From assembly GCA_003453215.1 (NCBI GenBank), contig DMMB01000062.1, positions 10,279-25,813 of the forward strand: a stretch of 15,535 nucleotides of DNA, in the 5' to 3' direction. The stretch comes from Oscillospiraceae bacterium. GTDB lineage: Bacteria; Bacillota; Clostridia; Oscillospirales; Ruminococcaceae. A program made the translations under genes and the position numbers. The notes below the pieces were generated by a model. It was not told where the DNA came from. It worked only from the letters and a program-made list of their open reading frames with translations, and ran no database searches. Numbering within the stretch: position 1 is the stretch's first letter; every line of letters begins with the position of its first letter. Of the stretch, positions 1 to 6,751 are shown piece after piece.

Positions 1-3
1 CGG

Positions 4-46
4 GGAGGGGACTAAAGACCCCTCCGGCGGCGCCGGCAGCGTTTTT
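4..46 (+). terminator. possible terminator of an upstream gene
   Basis: Two adjacent hairpins are visible. The first pairs GGAGGGG (4-10) with CCCCTCC (19-25) around an 8-nt loop; the second pairs CCGGC (24-28) with GCCGG (32-36). A run of five T follows at 42-46 after a 5-nt gap. The T-run is not directly against a stem, so this is a weak terminator candidate. A TAA in the first hairpin loop (13-15) closes one plus frame and could be the stop of an upstream gene, perhaps the missing response regulator, but too little sequence is present to tell. Confidence 0.3.
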
Positions 47-61
47 CCTGCCTTCCCATTC

Positions 62-91
62 TTGACAAAAGCCCTCTTATCCCCGTACAAT
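62..91 (+). promoter_or_regulatory. near-consensus sigma-A promoter of the histidine kinase gene
   Basis: A perfect -35 box TTGACA (62-67) is followed after 18 bp by TACAAT (86-91), one mismatch from the -10 consensus. Transcription would start near 98 and leave a leader of about 40 nt before the TTG start at 140. The inverted repeat TGGGCA (91-96) / TGCCCA (108-113) straddles the expected start site and could be an operator or a leader hairpin. Confidence 0.7.
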
Positions 92-139
92 GGGCAGCAG
101 AAACCATTGCCCAAAAACGGGGAATAAGGGGGCTTTTTC

Positions 140-1126
140 TTGCGCTTCGGGGATTACCTTCACTACCGCCGCCGCGGCTTGCTGGCCGCGGCCATTTGCT
201 GCGCCCTGTTTGCTGCCAGCTTTGCGTTATATCGTCTGCCGCTGCGGGCGGTCGCCTATCCGGCGGCGCTCTGCCTACTGGTGGGGCTGTGCTTCGCCGG
301 CTGGGATTACCGCCGTACCCAAAAGCGCCATCGCGCCCTTTCCGGGTTGGGCAATCTTACCGCCGAATTGCTGCGGGAATTGCCCCCGTCGGAAAGCCTG
401 GCGGAGCAGGATTTCCGCACACTGCTGCTGCACCTGCGGCAGCAGTGCACCGAACTGCAGGCCGCGGCCGATGCCCGCTACCGGGATGCCATCGAATACT
501 ACACCACCTGGGCGCATCAGATCAAAACCCCGATTGCCTCCATGCGGCTGGCGCTGCAGGGGCAGGATACCCCGCTCTCCCGCCGCCTTTTGTCCGATCT
601 TTCCCGCATCGAGCAATATGTCGAAATGGTCATGGCCTTTCTGCGGCTGGAAGATGCCCCCGGCGACTATGTGTTCCGGGAGATTGCCCTGGATGATGTG
701 CTGCATCAGGCACTGCGTCGTTTCTCGGCAGAATTTATCGACCGCCGCCTGCGACTGGATTACACCCCAACGGGGCTCACCGTCCTCACCGATGAAAAAT
801 GGCTTTGCTTTGTGCTGGAACAGCTGCTCTCCAATGCCCTCAAGTACACGCCGGCGGGCGGCGTGACCATCGAACTTACCGCCCCCCGCGTATTGGCCAT
901 TCGGGATACCGGTATCGGGATTGCCCCGCAGGATCTTCCCCGCATCTTCGAAAAAGGCTACACCGGCCAGAACGGCCGCGTAGATCAGCGCGCCAGCGGC
1001 CTGGGGCTGTACCTCTGCCACCGGGTCTGCGGCCATCTCGGCATCGGCCTTTCGGCCGAAAGCACGCCGGGGCAGGGCACTACCCTGCTGCTGGATTTTA
1101 CCCAGTATCCACTGCATACCGAATAA
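140..1126 (+). CDS. BceS-like intramembrane-sensing sensor histidine kinase
   Basis: 328-residue membrane kinase that would autophosphorylate a histidine and pass phosphate to an OmpR-family regulator controlling the adjacent ABC transporter. Two close transmembrane helices (about 13-31 and 37-54) leave almost no extracellular loop, as in intramembrane-sensing kinases of the BceS type, which read the state of the transporter rather than a ligand. The H-box is WAHQIKTPI with His126; the N-box has Asn232 (LLSNALKYTP); the G1 box is DTGIG (256-260); the G2 box is GLGL (287-290). The start is TTG at 140, chosen because AAGGGGG (about 126-132) sits at good spacing and the membrane helices follow at once. 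An overlapping plus-strand ATG frame at 90-866 is a shadow. The cognate response regulator is not in the window. Family assignment is firm; the peptide sensed is unknown. Confidence 0.9.
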   Translation: MRFGDYLHYRRRGLLAAAICCALFAASFALYRLPLRAVAYPAALCLLVGLCFAGWDYRRTQKRHRALSGLGNLTAELLRELPPSESLAEQDFRTLLLHLRQQCTELQAAADARYRDAIEYYTTWAHQIKTPIASMRLALQGQDTPLSRRLLSDLSRIEQYVEMVMAFLRLEDAPGDYVFREIALDDVLHQALRRFSAEFIDRRLRLDYTPTGLTVLTDEKWLCFVLEQLLSNALKYTPAGGVTIELTAPRVLAIRDTGIGIAPQDLPRIFEKGYTGQNGRVDQRASGLGLYLCHRVCGHLGIGLSAESTPGQGTTLLLDFTQYPLHTE

Positions 1127-1140
1127 ACCGGGCGGCACTC

Positions 1141-1177
1141 CTTACAAAAATGTAAGTTTTGGCGTGGGAAATGTAAG
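1141..1177 (+). promoter_or_regulatory. BceR-type response-regulator operator with a secondary half-site
   Basis: CTTACA (1141-1146), AAAA, TGTAAG (1151-1156) is a perfect 6-bp inverted repeat with a 4-bp spacer. It fits the published BceR-type consensus TNACA-N4-TGTAA. A second TGTAAG lies at 1172-1177, exactly 21 bp (two helical turns) downstream of the first, on the same face of the DNA. A main site followed by a weaker secondary site is known for Bce promoters of Bacillus. Inference: the regulator paired with the upstream kinase binds here to activate the transporter genes. Confidence 0.8.
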
Positions 1178-1210
1178 CCGCATCGATGGCAGCGCCGGGC
1201 TTGTCCCTGC

Positions 1211-1216
1211 TACAAT
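1211..1216 (+). promoter_or_regulatory. -10 box of the bceAB-like transporter promoter
   Basis: TACAAT (1211-1216) is a good -10 hexamer. Nothing at 15-19 bp upstream resembles TTGACA, which fits a promoter that depends on an activator bound at the operator upstream. The predicted start near 1223 puts the main operator at roughly -74 and the half-site near -49. Confidence 0.6.
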
Positions 1217-1279
1217 AGCAGCATAACCGCCGGCCGCCCGCCCGGGGACCGGCCACCAAAAATAAGGAGGCTGCTTTTT

Positions 1280-2044
1280 ATGAGCATTTTGGAAGTCAGC
1301 GGCCTGCGCAAGGTTTACACCACCCGCTTCGGCGGCAGCCAGGTGGAAGCGCTGCGCAGCGTCAGCTTTACGGTAGAACAGGGAGAATACGTAGCGGTCA
1401 TGGGGGAAAGCGGCAGCGGCAAAACCACGCTGCTCAATATTCTGGCGGCGCTGGATCGGCCCACCGCCGGCAGTGTAACGCTGGATGGCCGGGAGCTTTC
1501 CCGCATTGGCGATGCCGATGCCGCCGCTTTCCGGCGGGATCATCTCGGCTTTGTATTTCAGGAATTCAATCTTCTCGATACCTTTTCTCTGGAGGATAAC
1601 ATTGCGCTGCCGCTGGTGCTGGCCGGGAAAAACTACCGGCAAATTTCGGAAAAGCTGGCGCCCATTGCCCGCCGCTTGGGCATTGCGCCGCTGCTGAAGA
1701 AGTACCCCTACGAGGTTTCCGGCGGGCAGAAGCAGCGGGCTGCAGTGGCCCGCGCCGTAATTACCGAACCCCGCCTGCTGTTGGCCGATGAACCGACCGG
1801 CGCGCTCGATTCCCGCTCCAGCGAGGAGCTGCTGCGGCTTTTTGGCGAACTGAACCGCAGCGGGCAAACCATCGTGATGGTAACCCATTCCGTTCGGGCG
1901 GCCAGCACCGCCGGCCGGGTGCTGTTTATCAAAGATGGCGAGGTGTTTCATCAGCTGTACCGCGGCGGCCGCACCGAAGAACAGTTCTATCAGGAAATCA
2001 GCGATACGCTCACCCTGCTGGCAACGGGAGGGAAGGCGCAATGA
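1280..2044 (+). CDS. BceA-like ABC transporter ATP-binding protein
   Basis: 254-residue ATPase of the peptide-resistance (Bce/MacB-like) ABC group; it powers the permease encoded next. All nucleotide-binding motifs are intact: Walker A GESGSGKTT (42-50), Q-loop Gln94 (FVFQEFNLL), signature VSGGQ (146-150), Walker B LLLADEP with Glu171, D-loop ALD (175-177) and switch His203 (VTHS). Length is normal for the family. The ATG at 1280 has AAGGAGG at 1264-1270 with 9-nt spacing. The stop overlaps the permease start as ATGA, implying translational coupling. Expression is likely induced through the BceR-type operator at 1141-1177. These systems usually remove peptides such as bacitracin or lantibiotics from lipid II-cycle intermediates and signal to the kinase; which peptide applies here cannot be read from sequence. 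Confidence 0.95.
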   Translation: MSILEVSGLRKVYTTRFGGSQVEALRSVSFTVEQGEYVAVMGESGSGKTTLLNILAALDRPTAGSVTLDGRELSRIGDADAAAFRRDHLGFVFQEFNLLDTFSLEDNIALPLVLAGKNYRQISEKLAPIARRLGIAPLLKKYPYEVSGGQKQRAAVARAVITEPRLLLADEPTGALDSRSSEELLRLFGELNRSGQTIVMVTHSVRAASTAGRVLFIKDGEVFHQLYRGGRTEEQFYQEISDTLTLLATGGKAQ

Positions 2045-4086
2045 AATTCGGACTTTATCCGCGGCTTGCCATGGCCGGCATCCGTAAAAATAAGCGGCTG
2101 TATGTGCCGTATCTGCTCACCTGCACCGGCATGGTAATGATGTACTACATCATCGTTTTCCTCCAGCACAATGCCATGCTGGAAAATATGCGCGGCGATG
2201 AAACCGTCTCCACCATTTTGGGGCTGGGCAGCTGGGTGGTGGCCATCTTCGCCTGCATTTTCCTCTTTTATACCCATTCTTTCCTGCTGCGCCGCCGAAA
2301 AAAGGAATTCGGTCTCTATAATATCCTTGGCATGGGCCGCCGCCACCTGGTGCGCATCGAAATTTGGGAAACCCTTTTTGTAGCGCTTGGCACAACGGCT
2401 GCCGGGCTTCTGTGCGGCATCGCCTTTTCCAAATTGGCGGAACTGGGCCTTTTAAATCTGATGCATGGGGAAATCAGCTACGTTTTTTCCGTCAGCACCG
2501 AAGCCATTCTGGCCTCTTTGCTCATATTCAGCGTCATTCACCTGCTGCTCCTGCTGCGGGCAGCCATTGCGGTGGGGCGCACTTCGGCCATCCAGCTGCT
2601 GCAAAGCGAAGCCGCCGGTGAAAAACCGCCCCGCGCCAACTGGTTTTTGGGGCTGCTGGGCTTTGTACTGCTGGGGGTTGCCTACTATATGGCAGTCACC
2701 ATTACGGAACCGCTGATGGCGCTGGCCCTGTTCTTTGTAGCGGTTGTTCTGGTTATTTTGGCCACCTATCTCATCATGATTTCCGGCAGCGTACTGCTGT
2801 GCCGCCTCCTGCAGAAGAACACTGCCTATTACTATAATCCCCGTCACTTCGTTTCGGTTTCCTCCATGGCCTACCGTATGAAGCGCAACGGAGCGGGACT
2901 CGCTTCGGTCTGCATTCTGGCCACCATGGTGCTGGTCATGATTTCCTCCACCACCAGCCTGTATTTCGGGGCGGAAGACTCCCTGCTGGCACGCTACCCG
3001 CGGGAACTTTCGGTCAGCTACAGTGTGGAGAACACCACGTTTCTTGCGGAGGACTCGGTAGCGGAACTGCGGGAAGAGATCCTTTCCGTACTGGAAAAGG
3101 AAAACTGCACCCCGCAAAATGTCCGGAATTGGCGCAGCCTGCGCATTTCCGGCTATCTGAATGGCACCCATGCCGATTTTCCCCGCGTGGATGAAGAAAC
3201 CCAGCGCAGCTACCAGCCTAATGGCGAGATATACAACTTCGTCTTTGTCCCGGTGTCGGATTACAATGCGCTTACCGGCAAGAATATCACCTTAAATTCC
3301 GGCGAAGCGGCCGTATATACGTCCCACGGCATCCGCTTTTCCGGCAAAGAGGTGGATTTCGGCTACGGCCTGCACTACGATGTAGCCGAATATCTGGATA
3401 CCCCGCTGGAGGATGGCAACATCGCCATGGATATTGCTCCCACGCTGGTGCTTGTCGTTCCGGATCTGGCCGAAGCGGAACATGGTCTGGAGTCGCTGGG
3501 GCAGCGGGGCAGCCACCTGTGGAGTTACAGCTTTGATACCGGGCGGCCCGTCGAAGAGCAGGCGCTCATCAGCAATAGCCTTTACAATGCCAATATCGGT
3601 CTGCACGATAACTACGGCGAAGCCCACGGAATTCGCATCCGTACCATCGAGTGCCGCGCCATCAATGAAGCGGATTTTCTCGGCACCTACGGCGGCTTGT
3701 TCTGCCTTGGCATCATTCTCAGCGTCGAATTTCTCTTTGCCGCGGTTCTCATCATCTATTACAAGCAGATTTCGGAGGGCTACGAGGATCAATCCCGCTT
3801 CGGCATCATGCAAAAAATCGGCATGACCAAAGCAGAAATCCGCCGCAGCATCAATAGTCAGCTGCTCACCGTGTTTTATCTGCCGCTGGCCATGGCAGGG
3901 CTGCACCTGGCCTTTGCTTTCCCCATGATCCGCCGCCTGCTGCTTCTCTTTAATCTCAATAATGTTGGGCTTTTTGCGCTTACCACAGTCATCAGCTTTT
4001 TGGTGTTTGGCCTGTTTTATGCGCTTATCTACCGCATCACCGGCAATGTGTACTACCGCATTGTCAGCGATGCCGCCCGGGAATAA
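2041..4086 (+). CDS. BceB-like ABC transporter permease (FtsX/MacB-type)
   Basis: 681-residue membrane protein with the BceB plan: ten predicted transmembrane helices (about 22-42, 62-84, 108-130, 152-174, 200-221, 224-250, 285-308, 551-575, 607-629 and 643-665) and a large extracellular domain of about 240 residues between helices 7 and 8. That domain is the part known in the family to confer peptide specificity and signalling to the kinase. FtsX-like core regions surround helices 2-4 and 8-10; the segment GLYNILGMGRR after helix 2 and the matching FGIMQKIGMTKAEIRR after helix 8 are the paired cytoplasmic elements of the two halves. The start ATG overlaps the ATPase stop by 4 bp. No terminator is obvious after the stop, so some transcription may run on toward rpmE. 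Confidence 0.93.
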   Translation: MKFGLYPRLAMAGIRKNKRLYVPYLLTCTGMVMMYYIIVFLQHNAMLENMRGDETVSTILGLGSWVVAIFACIFLFYTHSFLLRRRKKEFGLYNILGMGRRHLVRIEIWETLFVALGTTAAGLLCGIAFSKLAELGLLNLMHGEISYVFSVSTEAILASLLIFSVIHLLLLLRAAIAVGRTSAIQLLQSEAAGEKPPRANWFLGLLGFVLLGVAYYMAVTITEPLMALALFFVAVVLVILATYLIMISGSVLLCRLLQKNTAYYYNPRHFVSVSSMAYRMKRNGAGLASVCILATMVLVMISSTTSLYFGAEDSLLARYPRELSVSYSVENTTFLAEDSVAELREEILSVLEKENCTPQNVRNWRSLRISGYLNGTHADFPRVDEETQRSYQPNGEIYNFVFVPVSDYNALTGKNITLNSGEAAVYTSHGIRFSGKEVDFGYGLHYDVAEYLDTPLEDGNIAMDIAPTLVLVVPDLAEAEHGLESLGQRGSHLWSYSFDTGRPVEEQALISNSLYNANIGLHDNYGEAHGIRIRTIECRAINEADFLGTYGGLFCLGIILSVEFLFAAVLIIYYKQISEGYEDQSRFGIMQKIGMTKAEIRRSINSQLLTVFYLPLAMAGLHLAFAFPMIRRLLLLFNLNNVGLFALTTVISFLVFGLFYALIYRITGNVYYRIVSDAARE

Positions 4087-4124
4087 TCACCAATTTACTG
4101 CCCAAAAGTTTTTGCATATTTTTC

Positions 4125-4153
4125 TTGCTTTTTGCTGCGCGGTATGCTAAACT
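4125..4153 (+). promoter_or_regulatory. probable rpmE promoter
   Basis: TTGCTT (4125-4130), 17 bp, then TAAACT (4148-4153) preceded by TGC as an extended -10. An alternative reading takes TATGCT (4143-4148) as the -10 with a poor -35. The 13-mer at 4139-4151 (GCGGTATGCTAAA) recurs exactly in the promoter region of the minus-strand sortase gene, which supports it being promoter sequence. Confidence 0.55.
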
Positions 4154-4169
4154 ATTGCAGTACGGTTCA

Positions 4170-4191
4170 GCCAATGCAAGCTAACATTGGC
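4170..4191 (+). other. hairpin in the rpmE 5' leader
   Basis: GCCAATG (4170-4176) pairs perfectly with CATTGGC (4185-4191) around an 8-nt loop, between the promoter and the ribosome binding site. Leader structures that let L31 control its own synthesis have been proposed in Firmicutes; whether this is one is inference from position only. Confidence 0.4.
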
Positions 4192-4219
4192 GCCAGGAAT
4201 TCGAAAGAGGTGAAATCGC

Positions 4220-4423
4220 ATGAAAAAAGGTATCCATCCCAAGTATGGCCCTGCTGTGATTCGCTGCGCCTGCGGTAATACGCTGGAGACCATCTCCACC
4301 GTCCCCGAAATTCGCGTAGAAATCTGCTCCAAGTGCCACCCGTTCTTTACCGGTAAGCAGAAGCTGGTAGATACCGGCGGTCGTGTTGATCGTTTCAACA
4401 AGCGCTTCAATCTGAACAAATAA
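4220..4423 (+). CDS. rpmE: 50S ribosomal protein L31, zinc-binding (C+) form
   Basis: 67-residue protein of the large ribosomal subunit, near the usual 65-70 residues. It is the zinc-carrying type: Cys16 and Cys18 (RCACGN) with Cys36 and Cys39 (CSKCHPF) form the metal site. The remaining family signature is present, including KGIHP near the start, HPFFTGKQKLVDTGGRV, and a basic tail. The ATG at 4220 follows AAAGAGGTG (4204-4212). It is a single-gene unit with its own promoter, leader hairpin and terminator. In other bacteria the C+ form is replaced by a zinc-free paralogue under zinc starvation; no such paralogue is in this window. Confidence 0.97.
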   Translation: MKKGIHPKYGPAVIRCACGNTLETISTVPEIRVEICSKCHPFFTGKQKLVDTGGRVDRFNKRFNLNK

Positions 4424-4434
4424 TCTGCAAAAGT

Positions 4435-4468
4435 ATAAGGCGGTGCCACGTGGTACCGCCTTATTTTT
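4435..4468 (+). terminator. Rho-independent terminator of rpmE
   Basis: A 13-bp stem pairs 4435-4447 with 4452-4464 (one G-T pair) around the loop ACGT. The T-run ends at 4468. It lies 11 bp after the rpmE stop codon. Confidence 0.9.
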
Positions 4469-4507
4469 ACTTTGCCTTCAGCTAACAAGCGTCCATGCGC
4501 CCTACAA

Positions 4508-4597
4508 CGGGAAAAACCAGCGCTGACGGCGTCAGAGAACCTTGAAATACACAAGTATTCCTGCGGCTCTCTTCCTTGTCATCATCTGGTTTTTCCG
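4508..4597. other. unassigned foldable element, candidate structured RNA (three-way junction)
   Basis: This lies in a stretch of about 350 bp (4469-4825) where I find no gene. The 11-mer GGAAAAACCAG (4510-4520) pairs perfectly with CTGGTTTTTCC (4586-4596). Inside are two further hairpins: CTGAC/GTCAG (4523-4527 and 4531-4535), and a longer arm pairing 4536-4541 with 4565-4570 (one mismatch) topped by AATAC/GTATT (4546-4550 and 4555-4559). The result is a compact branched fold of about 87 nt. The pairing is symmetric enough that the transcribed strand cannot be told. I do not recognise a known RNA class; RNase P, tmRNA and SRP RNA signatures are absent. Confidence 0.4.
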
Positions 4598-4616
4598 CGC
4601 TGTATGGTCCTGCAGA

Positions 4617-4651
4617 GTTTTTGAAAGACACATACCGTGTCTTTCAAAAAC
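4617..4651. repeat. perfect 15-bp inverted repeat
   Basis: GTTTTTGAAAGACAC (4617-4631) and GTGTCTTTCAAAAAC (4637-4651) are exact reverse complements with a 5-bp spacer. No T-run follows the hairpin on either strand, because the T's are at the base of the 5' arm, so it does not look like an ordinary terminator. It may be a palindromic repeat element, a protein-binding site, or part of a processed RNA. Confidence 0.7.
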
Positions 4652-4699
4652 CGCATATCCGCTTATTATCTAAAGGCATAATGCCGCTTTTATCACTCT

Positions 4700-4766
4700 G
4701 CGCATGAGCAAAAGGTAGTCCCCGCCGGCAGGCGTGATTGCCAAAACCTTTTATAAGGCTCTGCGC
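4700..4766 (+). other. long imperfect hairpin upstream of yigZ, candidate leader RNA
   Basis: GCGCA (4700-4704) and GAGC (4706-4709) pair with TGCGC (4762-4766) and GCTC (4758-4761), leaving a one-base bulge. Above a 5-nt bulge, AAAAGG (4710-4715) pairs with CCTTTT (4747-4752). The tip holds CGCC/GGCG (4723-4726 and 4731-4734) with a GGCA loop. The octamer CTCTGCGC occurs directly repeated at 4696-4703 and 4759-4766. The element ends 59 bp before the yigZ start, so a leader or riboswitch role is possible, but I could not match it to a known class. Confidence 0.4.
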
Positions 4767-4825
4767 CGCCAGGCGAGAAGCAACTAAGCCGCAGCAAGCC
4801 ATTTTCTCAAAAAGGAGGTCTCCCC

Positions 4826-5461
4826 ATGCTGGAAAGCTACCGCACCATCGCCGCCCCGGCCGAAGATGAGTTCGTGGAGAAAAAAAGCCGCTTCATCGGC
4901 TATATCGCCCCCGTCTGCACCGAGCAGGAGGCCGCCGCCTTTATCGAGACGATCCGCGCCCGCCACCGGGAAGCCCGCCACAACTGCTATGCTTATCGTC
5001 TGCGGCAGAATAATCTCGCCCGTTTTTCCGATGACGGGGAACCCTCCGGCACTGCCGGACGTCCCATTCTGGAGGTGCTGCAGCGGGAAGATCTCACCGA
5101 TGTCTGCGTGGTTGTCACCCGTTATTTCGGCGGCATTTTGCTGGGAACCGGCGGCTTGGCCCGCGCCTATACCCAGGGCTGCAAAATAGCCGTCGCGGCG
5201 GCCGAAGTGCTTGCCATGCACCCGGCCGTGGAGTGTACCATTACGGCCGATTACGGCTTTTATGGCAAGCTGCAGAATCTGCTGCCCCAGTATGGCGCAG
5301 TGCTGCTGGATACCGCCTTTGAGGGGGAAGTAACGGTACGCTTCATGCTGCGGCAGGAGCGGCTTTCGCCGTTTGCCCGGGCACTGGAAGAACTCAGCGC
5401 CGGCGGTCTTGCCCCCACCCTCCTCAGCGAAAGTTATTATCCATTCCCGGAAGAGATTTAA
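4826..5461 (+). CDS. yigZ: YigZ/IMPACT family protein
   Basis: 211-residue cytoplasmic protein of the widely conserved YigZ (YvyE in Bacillus) family, at the usual length. The N-terminal UPF0029/IMPACT domain (about 1-125) shows its hallmarks: KKSRFIGYIAPV (19-30), ARHNCYAYRL (50-59), FSDDGEPSGTAGRPILEVL (67-85) and VVTRYFGGILLGTGGLARAY (96-115). The C-terminal part (about 140-200) fits the DUF1949 ferredoxin-like fold. Eukaryotic IMPACT proteins modulate Gcn2 kinase, but the bacterial role is not settled, so none is assigned. The ATG at 4826 has AAAGGAGG (4811-4818) with 7-nt spacing. The reductase gene begins 26 bp downstream, so the two are probably cotranscribed. Confidence 0.93.
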   Translation: MLESYRTIAAPAEDEFVEKKSRFIGYIAPVCTEQEAAAFIETIRARHREARHNCYAYRLRQNNLARFSDDGEPSGTAGRPILEVLQREDLTDVCVVVTRYFGGILLGTGGLARAYTQGCKIAVAAAEVLAMHPAVECTITADYGFYGKLQNLLPQYGAVLLDTAFEGEVTVRFMLRQERLSPFARALEELSAGGLAPTLLSESYYPFPEEI

Positions 5462-5487
5462 TCCATTAAAATACAGGAGGTTTCCCC

Positions 5488-6519
5488 ATGGAGTACATTC
5501 GTCTTGGCCGCACCGGCCTTTCCGTCAGCCGCACCTCGTTTGGTGCTCTGCCCATTCAGCGCATTCCGGAAGCAGAATCGACCGCCCTTCTCCGTACCGC
5601 CTATGAAGCCGGGGTCAACTTCTACGATACCGCCAATGCCTACACCGATAGCGAATACAAGATGGGACGGGCGCTGGGCGATGTCCGCTCCCATATCATC
5701 ATTGCCACCAAGACCGCCCCGGCTGCCCTGGATGTGATGCAGCAGCATTTGGAGCAGAGCCTTAAAATGCTTCAAACCGATTATATCGATATCTATCAGC
5801 TCCACTGTGCACCCAAGGTCTACCGCCCTGGCGAAGAGGACGGAATTTACGATTGGATGCTGCAAAAGAAAAAAGAGGGCGTCATTCGCCATATCTCCAT
5901 TACCGCCCACCGCATCACCGTCGCGGAAGAAGCGCTGGAAAGCGGCCTTTACGATACCCTGCAGTATCCCTTTTCGGTGCTGGCCAGCCCGCGGGAACGG
6001 CAGCTGGTGCAGCGCGCCAAAGAGTTGGATGTCGGCTTCATCGCCATGAAGGCGATGGCCGGCGGCCTCATTCGCCACCCGGAGGTCACGTTTGCGTTCC
6101 TGCGGCAGTACCCGCAGGTGGTGCCCATTTACGGGGTTCAGCGCATGGCGGAACTGCAGCAGTGGCTTTCCCTGGAACAAAATCCTCCCCTGTGGAATGA
6201 GGAAATGCAGCGCCTGGCGGAGGAAGAAAAGGCGTCCCTCGGCGGGGATTTCTGCCGCAGCTGCGGCTATTGTATGCCCTGTCCCATGGGCATCGAAATT
6301 CCCAATGCCGCCCGGATGTCCCTTTTGATGACCCGCTCCCCCTATAAGCCCTACATCACCGCCGAATGGCAGGCCAAAATGCAGAAAATCAAAGACTGCA
6401 TCAACTGCCGCCGCTGCGTGGCGCACTGCCCCTATTCGCTGGATACCCCCCGCTTGCTGCGGGATCAGCTTCAGTGGTACCAGGATTTCTGCCAGAAGCA
6501 CCAGTCGGAGCTGGGGTAA
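5488..6519 (+). CDS. aldo/keto reductase with C-terminal double [4Fe-4S] domain
   Basis: 343-residue predicted oxidoreductase of the COG1453-type aldo/keto reductases. The first 250 residues form the NAD(P)H-dependent barrel, with the catalytic tetrad recognisable as Asp47, Tyr52, Lys75 and His106. The C-terminus carries eight cysteines in two ferredoxin-like sets: Cys256, 259, 262 and 265 (FCRSCGYCMPCP) and Cys304, 307, 310 and 314 (CINCRRCVAHCP), so two clusters are expected, one of them a compact x2-x2-x2 set. This combination is common in anaerobic Clostridia and suggests electron exchange with ferredoxin; the substrate is unknown. The ATG at 5488 follows CAGGAGG (5473-5479). It lies 26 bp after yigZ and is closed by the terminator at 6556-6632. 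Confidence 0.92.
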   Translation: MEYIRLGRTGLSVSRTSFGALPIQRIPEAESTALLRTAYEAGVNFYDTANAYTDSEYKMGRALGDVRSHIIIATKTAPAALDVMQQHLEQSLKMLQTDYIDIYQLHCAPKVYRPGEEDGIYDWMLQKKKEGVIRHISITAHRITVAEEALESGLYDTLQYPFSVLASPRERQLVQRAKELDVGFIAMKAMAGGLIRHPEVTFAFLRQYPQVVPIYGVQRMAELQQWLSLEQNPPLWNEEMQRLAEEEKASLGGDFCRSCGYCMPCPMGIEIPNAARMSLLMTRSPYKPYITAEWQAKMQKIKDCINCRRCVAHCPYSLDTPRLLRDQLQWYQDFCQKHQSELG

Positions 6520-6555
6520 GCCGATTGTCCCCACAGAAATATTTCATAGAAAACT

Positions 6556-6632
6556 GGAAAAATCTCCTCGCGCGGGCGCAGGGGCGCCAATAACGCGCAT
6601 ACCTGCCTGGGCGCGCGGAGAAATTTTTTCCA
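6556..6632 (+). terminator. Rho-independent terminator after the reductase gene
   Basis: A long GC-rich stem with internal loops pairs TCTCC (6563-6567) with GGAGA (6617-6621), CGCGC (6569-6573) with GCGCG (6611-6615) and GCAGG (6578-6582) with CCTGC (6602-6606). Six T's follow at 6624-6629. The 119 bp from here to dgt (6633-6751) hold an A/T-rich palindromic patch but no promoter I can name with confidence. Confidence 0.75.
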
Positions 6633-6751
6633 AAAAATTTTTGCAAAAAATTGTCCGGTTTAGCAGGAAATCGCCGGCCGGGCTGCGTATTAACTTAGTA
6701 GAGGGATTGAGCGACCCCAACCATCGATTTGACCCACCAAGGAGAGACAAT

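Noticed and set aside
4437..4468. T-box-like sequence TGGTACCGCC after rpmE
   Set aside because: It is the 3' arm of the rpmE terminator, a few bases after the stop codon; there is no stem I specifier region, and no tRNA-dependent gene follows.
4147..4554. A 135-codon minus-strand frame over rpmE
   Set aside because: It overlaps rpmE and its terminator, and it has no recognisable product.
4696..4766. CTCTGCGC direct repeats as target-site duplication of a mobile element
   Set aside because: Only 55 bp lie between them, with no inverted ends matching a known element; they are better explained as parts of the hairpin base.
6641..6751. N-terminal extension of dgt by 37 codons
   Set aside because: A strong ribosome binding site sits just before the ATG at 6752, family similarity begins there, and the extension reads through A/T-rich non-coding sequence next to a terminator.
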